A DNA stretch of 64,000 nt from Pectobacterium colocasium (GTDB lineage Bacteria > Pseudomonadota > Gammaproteobacteria > Enterobacterales > Enterobacteriaceae). Under the pieces are notes generated by a model that was given only the letters and a program-made list of their open reading frames with translations, had not been told where the DNA came from and did no database searches. This document shows positions 9,210 to 17,329 of the stretch, one piece after another. Location: the NCBI RefSeq assembly GCF_020181655.1, contig NZ_CP084032.1, forward strand, positions 868,001 to 932,000, read 5' to 3'. The position numbers and the translations under genes were made by a program. The stretch's first letter is position 1; each line of letters begins with the position of its first letter.

Positions 9210-11597
9210 ATGGTTACATTCCGTACCCACCTGTTAGCGCGTGCTTTACGTGCTGGCGTACTTGGGGCATCGTTTGCCTCAGTGCTGCCAATGGCGGCGG
9301 TTTATGCTGCATCTGCGGCGCCAGTTCAACAATACGCGGTGTCGTCCGGCTCGCTCAATCAAGTGCTTAATCAATTTGCCCAACAGGCTGGCGTATTACT
9401 TTCTTACGATCCGGCATTGGTTGCGGGTAAACGCGGTACGGGGTTACAGGGGAACTACAGCGTAGAGCAGGGCTTTGAGCAGATTCTCAGTAGCAGTGGC
9501 CTCCGTGCACAGTACAGTGCTGATGGCAGCGTGACGCTAGTGCAGCGCACGGCGAATGAGCCTGTGCCGGTTACTACGCCTGCTAAAAACGATCGGATCG
9601 TTGTCACCGCTCCACCGAATACCGCGATGAAGCTGGATGTGCCGATTTCAGAAACGCCACGTGCGGTTGCGGTTGTCACGGAGAAACAGATCGAGGAACG
9701 CGGAGCGCAAAAGATCGATCAGGCGCTACGCTATAGCAGCGGGATTCTGGCAACGCCATACGGGCCGGATAATAAAGCCGAATGGGTGACTATCCGTGGA
9801 TTTAGCGATCAATCCCGGTTCCAGAATGGTCTGGCGACGCTGAATGAAGATGGGTTCTATGGTCAGCAGATTGAGTCATTCGGCGTTGAACGTATCGAAG
9901 TCCTGAAAGGTCCCGCTTCTGTCCTGTACGGGCAAAATCCGCCGGGCGGTCTGGTGAACGTCATCACCAAACGGCCTACGCGTTTACCGCAGGGAAAAGT
10001 GGAGCTGGAATACGGCTCTAACGACTATCGCCATCTGGCCGTCGACAGTGCGGGTCCGTTAAACGATGACGGCTCGGTGCTGTATCGGGTTGTTGCGCTG
10101 GCGCGTGATACCTCGGGTGAGATGGATTTCTCGAAGAGCAAGCGCCTTTATCTGGCACCGAGCGTCACGTTCCTCGGAGAAGACTCGGAACTGACCGTGT
10201 TAGCCAGCTATATGGACACGCAGTCCGACATGACCAATGGTTTTAAGCTGCCGTATGGTACGTTGCATAGCACGCCATTTGGCAAAGTGGGCTATAAAAC
10301 CTCGCTGGGAGAACCGGGTATTAACAATCACGATACCCGTCAGTTCAATCTGGGCTATGAATTTACGCATCATTTGAATGACACCTGGACCTTCCACCAG
10401 AACCTGAATTATGCCTACCTGAATATGGATCTGCGCGGTGCCTATGTATTGGGCAGGTATACCGATCCGGCCACGAATGTTGTCAGCGATCGTCTGGCCA
10501 CGCGTGGACTGACCTACCGCGACGGTTTTGCGCAAAATTGGGCCACGGACAACCGCTTGGTGGGCGAGTGGCTGTGGGAAAATATTGAGAATACCCTGCT
10601 GCTCGGGTTCGACTATCGCCGTGCCAATACGCAAAGCCGGGATGGAAACCTGTACTCCTTTGGCGACCCTATTGATATGTTTAATCCGGTGTTCGGTAAT
10701 TACACGTCGCCGGACAGCCAACTGTTCGATCACCGCTCCGGCCGCCATCAGACCGGTTATTATGTTCAGAATCAGATCAAGTATGACGAGCGTTTGATTT
10801 TCTTGCTGGGTGGACGTTACGACGTCGCGAAGTCTCGTGACCGTAATTTCTCATCAGGCGCTGATACGCGTACCGACGATTCCAAATTTACCAAGACTGC
10901 CGGGGTAATGTACCTGTTTGATAACGGTATTTCCCCTTACGTCAGCTACTCGGAATCCTTCCTGCCTGTGTCGGGTCGCGATGGTTATGAACGTCCGTAT
11001 GTGCCGGAAGAAGGTCAGCAAACCGAAGTGGGCCTGAAATATACGCCGGATGGCTTCAACGGCTATGCGTCTGCTGCTCTGTTTAATCTGGAACAAAAAA
11101 ACGTTCAAACGACGGATCCTAAAAACCCGAGTCTGACTATTCAGGCGGGTGAAGCCCGTTCACGTGGCCTTGAGCTGGAATTCAGCGGCGAGGTTTATAC
11201 CGGTCTGACGCTGATGGCAAACTACACTTACAATGAAGTTAAGACGACCAAATCAGGTTCTGTTGGAGAAGTCGGTAAACGCCTGCGGGGTCTGCCTGAG
11301 CATATCGTGTCGGGCTGGGCAACGTATGCCTTTAACGGCAAGTTGGAAGGATTAAGTATCGGCAGCGGTGTGCGCTATGTCGGCAGCTCTTACGGTGACA
11401 TTACCAATTCGTCGGACATGAAGGTTCCTGCTTATACGCTGTGGGATGCGATGATCGCCTATGATTTCAGCAAGGACTGGCGTTTGCAGGTCAATGCAAC
11501 CAACCTGACAAACCGTGAGTATGTCAGCGCGTGTAACTACTGGTGCTATTACGGTGAAGGCCGTAACGTTAGCGCGAATGTCAGCTATCGTTGGTAG
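9210..11597 (+). CDS. TonB-dependent siderophore receptor with STN signalling domain
   Basis: A 795-residue outer-membrane receptor. After a signal peptide (cleaved near YAASA, residue 35) comes an STN domain (about 40-112, YAVSSGSLNQVLNQFAQQAG), which passes ligand occupancy to an anti-sigma regulator. A plug domain follows (about 140-255, with TIRGFSDQS and VLKGPASVLYGQNPPGGLVN), then a 22-strand barrel ending in the C-terminal aromatic YRW. The end segment YVSACNYWCYYGEGR is typical of ferrioxamine/ferrichrome-type (FoxA/FhuA/FpvA) receptors, so a hydroxamate-class ligand is plausible but unproven. It lies directly upstream of fecI- and fecR-like genes, its likely regulators. AGGGG precedes the ATG. 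Confidence 0.9.
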   Translation: MVTFRTHLLARALRAGVLGASFASVLPMAAVYAASAAPVQQYAVSSGSLNQVLNQFAQQAGVLLSYDPALVAGKRGTGLQGNYSVEQGFEQILSSSGLRAQYSADGSVTLVQRTANEPVPVTTPAKNDRIVVTAPPNTAMKLDVPISETPRAVAVVTEKQIEERGAQKIDQALRYSSGILATPYGPDNKAEWVTIRGFSDQSRFQNGLATLNEDGFYGQQIESFGVERIEVLKGPASVLYGQNPPGGLVNVITKRPTRLPQGKVELEYGSNDYRHLAVDSAGPLNDDGSVLYRVVALARDTSGEMDFSKSKRLYLAPSVTFLGEDSELTVLASYMDTQSDMTNGFKLPYGTLHSTPFGKVGYKTSLGEPGINNHDTRQFNLGYEFTHHLNDTWTFHQNLNYAYLNMDLRGAYVLGRYTDPATNVVSDRLATRGLTYRDGFAQNWATDNRLVGEWLWENIENTLLLGFDYRRANTQSRDGNLYSFGDPIDMFNPVFGNYTSPDSQLFDHRSGRHQTGYYVQNQIKYDERLIFLLGGRYDVAKSRDRNFSSGADTRTDDSKFTKTAGVMYLFDNGISPYVSYSESFLPVSGRDGYERPYVPEEGQQTEVGLKYTPDGFNGYASAALFNLEQKNVQTTDPKNPSLTIQAGEARSRGLELEFSGEVYTGLTLMANYTYNEVKTTKSGSVGEVGKRLRGLPEHIVSGWATYAFNGKLEGLSIGSGVRYVGSSYGDITNSSDMKVPAYTLWDAMIAYDFSKDWRLQVNATNLTNREYVSACNYWCYYGEGRNVSANVSYRW

Positions 11598-11626
11598 TCT
11601 CTCGTTTCAAACCGCATTGAAAAGAA

Positions 11627-11896
11627 GCCCTTGGGATTGAGGTTGCTGACAAAGTCCGTAGAGCGGGAGTAACGGATAGATCGTAAAGACGCTGTGAATA
11701 CGTCCATGTACGCTCGGCTTGCGCAGATATGAATCTCATCCCTGAGATTCACCCTTGCAGGGCCGCCGCAAGCGACGTTCAAAAACGTTCCTGACGTTTT
11801 TGTCCCTGGCGCAAACGCTTTACTCTTCTATTCCGTTACGCCCGTTTTCATTCGGCAAATAGGTTTTTCAACGGTCTGGAGCCCTTGGGCTTCTTT
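11627..11896. mobile_element. Palindromic MITE-like element (copy A) inside the receptor terminator
   Basis: The element proper is about 11636-11880. It is flanked by a perfect 9-base direct repeat GCCCTTGGG (11627-11635 and 11881-11889), as expected of a target duplication. The halves of the original terminator, AAAGAAGCCC (11621-11630) and GGGCTTCTTT (11887-11896) with its T-rich tail, are now about 255 bases apart. Internally GTAACGGATAGATCGTAAAG faces an imperfect complement ending CTATTCCGTTAC, so the element can fold on itself. It carries about 80 bases of extra small hairpins absent from copy B. No coding capacity. Confidence 0.75.
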
Positions 11897-11965
11897 CTTT
11901 TTGCTCCACACGCCTCGCTATTTCCTTATTTTTACCGTTCTCGGCACGATAGACGTAAATAGGCG

Positions 11966-12001
11966 TTGACTTTGCTTTTAATGATAATGAAAATCATTTC
12001 A
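11966..12001 (+). promoter_or_regulatory. Fur box overlapping a sigma70-type promoter of the fecI-like gene
   Basis: GATAATGAAAATCATTTC at 11983-12000 matches about 15 of 19 positions of the Fur consensus. TTGACT at 11966-11971 and GAAAAT at 11989-11994, 17 bases apart, form a plausible -35/-10 pair that Fur would cover. This predicts iron-repressed production of the sigma factor. Confidence 0.75.
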
Positions 12002-12025
12002 TTGCTGTCACATTGAGCGAATATC

Positions 12026-12550
12026 GTGAAGAGTCCCGCCGCTGCCTGCCCCAATCAGCCTGAAACCTTAAACGTTCAGCAGGTTTATCATGACCATCAT
12101 GCCTGGTTACAGGCGTGGTTGCGTCGGCGTTTGGGGTGTTCACAGCAGGCCGCGGATCTGGTGCAGGATACGTTTCTACGTTTGATTTGCCAGCATCAAA
12201 CCGATCGCATTCGTGAACCGCGCGCCTGGCTGACGACCGTGGCGCATGGGCTGATGGTGAATCACTGGCGGCGGAAAGACATCGAAAATGCCTATCTTCA
12301 GGTGCTGGCAGAGCAGGAGTTTCATTTTTCTCCCTCGCTGGAGCAGCAGGCTATGGTGGTTGATGCGCTGTTGGCCATCGATCAGATGCTGGCGACGCTG
12401 CCCGGCAAAGTGCGTCAGGCATTCTTGCTGGTGCATCTTGACGGTTTGACCTATCGGCAGGTTGCTGAACAATTAGCCGTTTCCGAGCGGATGGTAAAAA
12501 AATATATGGCACAGGCGATGCTGAATTGTCTATTGTGTCAGGACTTATGA
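12026..12550 (+). CDS. FecI-type extracytoplasmic-function sigma factor
   Basis: A 174-residue ECF sigma factor of the iron-starvation group. Region 2 runs from about residue 18 to 85 (ADLVQDTFLRL, then the RAWLTTVAHGLMVNHWRRKDIE segment that binds the -10 element). Region 4 covers about 115-170 (LPGKVRQAFLLVHLDGLTYRQVAEQLAVSE, a helix-turn-helix). It should direct RNA polymerase to the upstream receptor gene when the FecR-like partner signals. The start is GTG at 12026. The stop overlaps the next ATG by four bases. The usual order is fecI-fecR-receptor; here the receptor comes first. Confidence 0.9.
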   Translation: MKSPAAACPNQPETLNVQQVYHDHHAWLQAWLRRRLGCSQQAADLVQDTFLRLICQHQTDRIREPRAWLTTVAHGLMVNHWRRKDIENAYLQVLAEQEFHFSPSLEQQAMVVDALLAIDQMLATLPGKVRQAFLLVHLDGLTYRQVAEQLAVSERMVKKYMAQAMLNCLLCQDL

Positions 12551-13494
12551 TTTCTTCTATCACGTCTTCTATTCCCAAAGATGTTCTTTATGCTGCCGCG
12601 GAGTGGTATGCCACGCTGTATGACGAAGACTGCTCCGAGCACGATCGTCAGGCATGGCAGCGTTGGTTACATCAGAATGAAGCTCATCGGCTTGCCTGGC
12701 AGCAGGTTGAACAGATTCATGCCCGTTTCCATGCGGTAGATAGCCAGTTAGCCTCTTCGGTGCTGAGTAAGCGCGGTGAAGAACGTCGGCGTATGCTCAA
12801 ACTATTGGCGATTGCCAGCCTGACCGGGGGCGTGGGCTTTAGTCTGCCGTGGGAAAGCTATGCTGCCGATTACCGTACAGGCATGGGGGAAACCCGTGAG
12901 CTCAGCATCGAAACGGGGATGACCCTTTGGCTCAATACCGATTCGGCAGTGAATCAGCAGGGCAATCCTGCGCTGTCTCAGCCGCTGACGTTTCAATTGA
13001 TCAAAGGTGAATTGATGCTGGATAACCAAACGGCGCATGCAGCTCGGTTGACCACGCCCCATGGCGATCTCGCCGCTTCTGCGCATTCCTGCCAATTAGC
13101 GCTGCGCTATACGTCCGCTCACAGTGTGCTCTCCGTTTTTGGCGGTGAAGTGTTGCTACAAACGGCAGTCCCTGCTGCAAAGCGGATAACGGCAGGGCAA
13201 CAGGTTATCTTTACCCGTGATAAGAGTAGTGAACCGACACCCGTTGAGAATTTCCGTCAGAGCTGGCGTAAAGGACAGTTGGTTGCGGATAACATGCCGC
13301 TAGGGCAGTTCATGAATGAGGTGTCCCGCTATCACAATGGTTACTTTCATGTGGATTCTGCGGTGACGACGCTACGGATTTCGGGCGTTTTTCCGTTGCA
13401 TGAAACCGATCGCCTGCTCGATGCCGTTGCGCGAACGCTGCCGGTGAAGATAACCCGGCGTTTTTCCTGGTGGGTGGATATCCAGCCGAGTTAA
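12547..13494 (+). CDS. FecR-type anti-sigma regulator
   Basis: A 315-residue FecR family protein. The N-terminal cytoplasmic domain (AAEWYATLYDEDCSEHDRQAW, then a W-rich stretch) binds the sigma factor. A short hydrophobic segment at about residues 80-100 follows an arginine cluster (ERRRMLKLL), compatible with Tat-type insertion as reported for some FecR proteins. The periplasmic FecR domain (about 105-200) and a C-terminal STN-like domain that contacts the receptor follow. I chose the ATG at 12547, which forms ATGA with the sigma-factor stop, over the TTG seven codons earlier. Confidence 0.9.
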   Translation: MISSITSSIPKDVLYAAAEWYATLYDEDCSEHDRQAWQRWLHQNEAHRLAWQQVEQIHARFHAVDSQLASSVLSKRGEERRRMLKLLAIASLTGGVGFSLPWESYAADYRTGMGETRELSIETGMTLWLNTDSAVNQQGNPALSQPLTFQLIKGELMLDNQTAHAARLTTPHGDLAASAHSCQLALRYTSAHSVLSVFGGEVLLQTAVPAAKRITAGQQVIFTRDKSSEPTPVENFRQSWRKGQLVADNMPLGQFMNEVSRYHNGYFHVDSAVTTLRISGVFPLHETDRLLDAVARTLPVKITRRFSWWVDIQPS

Positions 13495-13676
13495 AACACT
13501 GCTGGTATTTCGTCGGTAAAACACCAAAAATATTCTTCGTTTGTTATCTGGTTGGTTATCACTCGCAGACGAAACACAAATCTGGCGCATATATATCAAT
13601 CTGTTGATACCGAAAAAGGCGTAGCATACTCCACAACGAGTATTCTCGGCGTTGCCTCTTCATACGGGAAGTCATC

Positions 13677-14687
13677 ATGCAGTTACTGAACCTGAAACAA
13701 GCTCGCCTGTTGAGCTTTTTCTTTATTATGGGTGGCCTGCTTATATTGCTGCCTCTACGCCTGCTGGCCTGTTTTATTGCCGGTTTTTTGGTGTATGAAA
13801 TCGTGAATTTACTGACGCCCTATTTTCAACGGGTAATCAGCGGTAAGCGCGCTCGCTGGATTGTGGTCGCTGTGATCAGCACATTGGTGGTCAGCCTGTT
13901 GAGTTTACTGTTTGGTAGTCTGGTCGGGCTGTTGATGCAGGAAATGAAGGATACGGCGGCATTCAATGTGCGTATTGGTTACATCCTCAATGACATCCAA
14001 CAGCAGGTCGCCCACTATCTACCGGGGTATCTGCCGGTCAGTGTTGAAGAGCTTCAGCGCGAGCTGCTGCAATGGGTTCAGGCACATATTGTGATGTTGC
14101 AGAACATGGGGAAAAGTTTCCTGCATGGATTTGTGACGATGCTAATCGGTATGGTGCTGGGGGCGATTGTGTCGCTTTATAACGTCGATCAGGACACCGA
14201 GAAGCCATTACTCAAAGCGGAGTTGTTGCGTCGGGTGACATTATTATCGGCGTCGTTTCGCAACATTGTTTTCGCTCAGGTGAAAATCTCTGCGGTTAAC
14301 ACAGTGCTGTCTGCCGTTTTTATTCTGGGCGCTCTGCCGCTGTGTGGTATCCATCTGCCGTTTGCCAAAACGCTGGTGGTACTCACCTTTATTTTCGGTC
14401 TGCTGCCGGTGATCGGTAATCTGATCTCCAACTCGATCGTTTTTCTGTCGGGCTTATCGCTTTCGCTGCCGATCGCACTGGTTGCGCTGGTGTATTTGAT
14501 GTTGATTCATAAGCTTGAATACTTTTTGAATGCGCAAATCGTTGGGACGAGGATCAAAGCGCATGCGTGGGAAATTCTGCTGGCGATGTTGGTGTTTGAA
14601 GCGGCCTTTGGGTTGGCTGGTGTGATTGCTGCCCCGATATACTACGCCTATCTGAAAAGCGAATTGAAAGAAGCCTCGTTGATTTAA
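13677..14687 (+). CDS. AI-2E family (UPF0118) transporter
   Basis: A 336-residue inner-membrane protein of the AI-2E/PerM/YdiK family. It has about seven or eight membrane helices, a long periplasmic or amphipathic middle part (about residues 85-150), and the family hallmark near the C terminus (LEYFLNAQIVGTRIKAHAWEILLAML). Members have been proposed to export autoinducer-2 (TqsA) or act as sodium/proton antiporters, so the substrate here is open. The gene stands alone; its terminator has been invaded by a MITE-like element. Confidence 0.85.
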   Translation: MQLLNLKQARLLSFFFIMGGLLILLPLRLLACFIAGFLVYEIVNLLTPYFQRVISGKRARWIVVAVISTLVVSLLSLLFGSLVGLLMQEMKDTAAFNVRIGYILNDIQQQVAHYLPGYLPVSVEELQRELLQWVQAHIVMLQNMGKSFLHGFVTMLIGMVLGAIVSLYNVDQDTEKPLLKAELLRRVTLLSASFRNIVFAQVKISAVNTVLSAVFILGALPLCGIHLPFAKTLVVLTFIFGLLPVIGNLISNSIVFLSGLSLSLPIALVALVYLMLIHKLEYFLNAQIVGTRIKAHAWEILLAMLVFEAAFGLAGVIAAPIYYAYLKSELKEASLI

Positions 14688-14773
14688 TACTGCTCTTTGG
14701 CAGGTGATTTATGCAATCATCTGCCATTTTCTGCCCGCTCTGTTAATCACAACTCGACGCGCTAAATGAATCA

Positions 14774-14984
14774 GCCCAATACGAGATTGGGTTGATTGAG
14801 GTTGCTGACAAAGGCCGCCGAGCGGTAGTAACGGATAGATCGTAAAGACGCTGTGAACACTTCCCTGTGCGCTCGGATTGCGCCATCCTTGGCGCAAACG
14901 CTTTACTCTTCTATTCCGTTACTCCCGTTTTCGTTCAGCAAAAAGGTTCGTCAACATTCTGAATAAGCCCAATACAAGATTGGG
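14774..14984. mobile_element. Palindromic MITE-like element (copy B) between duplicated terminator hairpins
   Basis: About 170 bases (near 14795-14966) share the start ATTGAGGTTGCTGACAAA, the arms around GTAACGGATAGATCGTAAAG and CTATTCCGTTAC, and the end TCAAC..TCTG with copy A. It is bordered by two near-identical 18-base stretches GCCCAATACxAGATTGGG (14774-14791 and 14967-14984, one mismatch). Each is the apex of a terminator hairpin, which mirrors the 9-base duplication of copy A. Confidence 0.75.
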
Positions 14985-14996
14985 CTGATTGTTTTT
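14963..14996 (+). terminator. Terminator for the AI-2E family gene
   Basis: AGCCCAAT (14966-14973) pairs with ATTGGGCT (14979-14986), followed by GATTGTTTTT. This is the functional right-hand copy; the left-hand copy at 14770-14797 has lost its T-run because the MITE-like element follows it. Confidence 0.75.
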
Positions 14997-15044
14997 AATG
15001 GAGACTTGTCTTCAATAACCGTCTGAATAAACGATTATTTTCGA

Positions 15045-16571
15045 TTAATGCTGTGCAGTAGCAACCTGCGGTTTCGCCTCTTCAGACTGAACGCCTAACG
15101 GGTTGTTACCCCAGCATTTCTCATATTCCCAGCCTGTCAGTTCTTCCGCAACCGCACGTGCGTGAGGTGGGACATCGGCAATCGCGCCACCCGCTTTGAT
15201 ACGTGCAATTTCTTCCAGCAGAATGGCATGGTTCTTACGATCCAGCTTCATCTGCGTGGTGTAGTAAATAGCAACCAGCGCAAGACCGATAACACCCAGT
15301 GAGAACACGCCAACAATCGCCTGTACGGCTGATTCTGGTTGTACTGACTGCCCGGAGACAAAGCCGAATTGGCTTAGCGTCCAGCCCATTGCGAAGACGA
15401 TCACCGAGCGCACCATTTTGCCGGCAAACGTCATGGCGCCTGCGTAGATCCCTTCACGGCGACGACCGGTCAGGACTTCATCCACGTCGGCCAGGAAGGT
15501 ATAAACCGTCCAGGGAATATAGTAGATACCGCCCGTGCTCAGGCCAAATACGGCGGTAATGGCAAACAGAACAAAGATGGTCATGTCTTCTGACCAGTTA
15601 GCGAAATAGAGCGCGGCATAGGCCATGACGCTGACAATCACTACCATCAACGCCAGACGGAACGGTCGCGCAAAGCCCATTTTGACGCAGATACCGATGA
15701 AGGCCGCGGTGGAAATAAGCTGCATGACTGAGCTGAAGCTATTGAGGTGTGATACCAGCGCCGTGTTCTGCTTCAGACCAAAGACGATGAAGTAGGTAAA
15801 TGCGGAAGCGAACAGCCACTCAGCACCAAAGCCAAACAGGTACATTCCCAGATGCTTGCGGAAAATACGCAGGCGGAAGGTAGAAGCCATATCCACGCTC
15901 AGCTTTTTCATCGCCTGCCACAGGCTAGAGGTGCTTTCACGGACGATTTCGTTGACCGGGCGCTCCCAGGACGTCATATACAGCGCGATCATCGCTGCGC
16001 ACATGATGGCGCCGTAGACCAGGCCGGTGTAGAAGAATGGCGTTGCGGAATCTTTACCGTAGACGGCAATAAACTGCCCGGGAATGAATGCCGCCAGGAA
16101 GTTGGCGATTTTGCCGAAAATGGCTTTAGAACCCGTCAGCTTGGAACGCAGTTTGAAATCAGACGTCATTTCGGTAGCCAGCGTTTCATACGGCACCATG
16201 ATCGAGGTGTAAATCAGCTCGAACAATACGTATGTCGCCAGGTAATACCAGAAACCAAAACCATCGACCCACAGCATGGGGTAGACAAGAACCAGTGGGA
16301 CACCCAGTAAAATAAAGAAACGACGGCGGCCAAATCGGCGACCAACACGGGTGTTGTAGAAGTTATCACTGATGTACCCCATGATGGGGTTACTGATAGC
16401 ATCAATGATGCTGGCAACGGAGAAAATGGCCGCGGCCTGAACCAATGTTAACCCACAAAAGGTGGTGTAAAAGTACATCAGCCATGCGCCGCTGATAGCA
16501 AGCGCACCGCTGCCGAGCAGGTTCGCGCTGCCGTAACAGAACGTATGTTTAAAAGAGATTGGTTTATTCAT
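15045..16571 (-). CDS. GPH-family symporter, probable oligogalacturonide or rhamnogalacturonide transporter (TogT/RhiT-like)
   Basis: A 508-residue 12-helix transporter of the glycoside-pentoside-hexuronide:cation symporter family. The signature between helices 2 and 3 is visible (AISNPIMGYISDNFYNTRVGRRFGRRRFF). In soft-rot bacteria GPH members TogT and RhiT import pectin fragments. A KdgR-like operator sits 20-36 bases before the start, which supports a role in pectin catabolism. I cannot choose between TogT and RhiT from sequence alone. Its charged C-terminal tail of about 60 residues is longer than that of XynT in this window. Confidence 0.8.
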   Translation of the reverse strand: MNKPISFKHTFCYGSANLLGSGALAISGAWLMYFYTTFCGLTLVQAAAIFSVASIIDAISNPIMGYISDNFYNTRVGRRFGRRRFFILLGVPLVLVYPMLWVDGFGFWYYLATYVLFELIYTSIMVPYETLATEMTSDFKLRSKLTGSKAIFGKIANFLAAFIPGQFIAVYGKDSATPFFYTGLVYGAIMCAAMIALYMTSWERPVNEIVRESTSSLWQAMKKLSVDMASTFRLRIFRKHLGMYLFGFGAEWLFASAFTYFIVFGLKQNTALVSHLNSFSSVMQLISTAAFIGICVKMGFARPFRLALMVVIVSVMAYAALYFANWSEDMTIFVLFAITAVFGLSTGGIYYIPWTVYTFLADVDEVLTGRRREGIYAGAMTFAGKMVRSVIVFAMGWTLSQFGFVSGQSVQPESAVQAIVGVFSLGVIGLALVAIYYTTQMKLDRKNHAILLEEIARIKAGGAIADVPPHARAVAEELTGWEYEKCWGNNPLGVQSEEAKPQVATAQH

Positions 16572-16954
16572 GATCAGCCTAATTACAAATATGAAACAAT
16601 ATTTCAGTTCGTTTGAACTATCATTTCTTTATAATTTGCTCTATTGAAAAGAAAGTAAACTGACGATCACGCTTTCACGCGCTTTTAATGACGATCTGTC
16701 AGGTAGATCATGAAATAAGATATTTTAATTTGCTTTTTATGATTTTTTGATCCTGACTTTATGTGCTTAAGTTACGAGATATGTAGATTTATTACATTTT
16801 GTTGGTATGCATGCAGATTGGCGACGAGCTGACATTGAGCGCTGCCCCACAAATCGATAGCGTGATATGAAATAACGCATTGACCTCAGAGAGGAAATAT
16901 CGTCATCATCCCGCCCAGTTCAATCTACTGTCTTTTCTTATCAGGAGCCGTAAC
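16572..16954. other. Divergent intergenic region, transporter to small membrane protein
   Basis: 383 AT-rich bases. Apart from the KdgR-like box, nothing specific can be assigned. The open frame of the right-hand gene extends leftwards to 16880, but the first well-supported start is at 16955. Confidence 0.5.
16592..16606. promoter_or_regulatory. KdgR-like operator
   Basis: TGAAA-CAATA-TTTCA is a palindrome with the 5-5-5 layout of KdgR boxes, which repress pectinolysis genes in Pectobacterium and Dickeya until 2-keto-3-deoxygluconate appears. It lies 21 bases upstream of the transporter ATG, where it would block transcription. Confidence 0.7.
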
Positions 16955-17329
16955 GTGAGTCATTTAATGATCTACGCCGTCATTTATGTGGTTTTTAGTG
17001 CTGTGGTTGGATTGTTTGCTTTTCAGGCTTGGTTACCGGCTTCCGCGCCTCGCGGGCTGAGAGATCGCGCGGGGATTCTGGTTGGGGTATTACGCTGCAT
17101 CACCCTGTTTCTCGTCGTCTCCGCAATGCAAATTTTGTTTCCCAATTCGCTGCTGGATAAGCTCGTCTGGCTGATTGCCGCTGGGCTGTTGGTGATCGCT
17201 GTGATTGGCGGGGGGATGAGCTGGTCATCGCTGCCGTGGCTGGATGCAACAAAAGGGAAAAGCCGCACTTTGGCTCTGGGTGTCCAAAGTGCGTTGTACC
17301 TGGGTTTGCTTGGATTTATCGTTATGTAA
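16955..17329 (+). CDS. Small inner-membrane protein, unknown function
   Basis: A 124-residue hydrophobic protein with four predicted membrane helices (about residues 4-24, 43-62, 68-86 and 103-123). No known motif. The GTG at 16955 is preceded by CAGGAG at a good distance; an in-frame TTG at 16880 would add 25 polar residues and has no ribosome site. Its last eight bases overlap the end of the convergent uxuB-like gene. Confidence 0.65.
   Translation: MSHLMIYAVIYVVFSAVVGLFAFQAWLPASAPRGLRDRAGILVGVLRCITLFLVVSAMQILFPNSLLDKLVWLIAAGLLVIAVIGGGMSWSSLPWLDATKGKSRTLALGVQSALYLGLLGFIVM

Larger units (their letters stand above)
11598..12025. other. Receptor-to-sigma-factor intergenic region
   Basis: 428 bases without a gene. 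The left part is the split terminator with the MITE-like insertion. The right 90 bases carry the Fur-controlled promoter of the fecI-like gene. The insertion would tend to uncouple receptor and sigma-factor transcription. Confidence 0.7.
14688..15044. other. 357-base intergenic region with a duplicated terminator and MITE-like copy B
   Basis: It holds the terminator apex duplication, the palindromic element and the functional terminator listed separately. The remaining 45 bases before the convergent transporter stop show nothing further. Confidence 0.7.

Noticed and set aside
8977..9210. 77-codon open frame overlapping the receptor start
   Set aside because: It ends on the receptor ATG but has no ribosome site and no recognisable protein features; the receptor has its own well-placed start.
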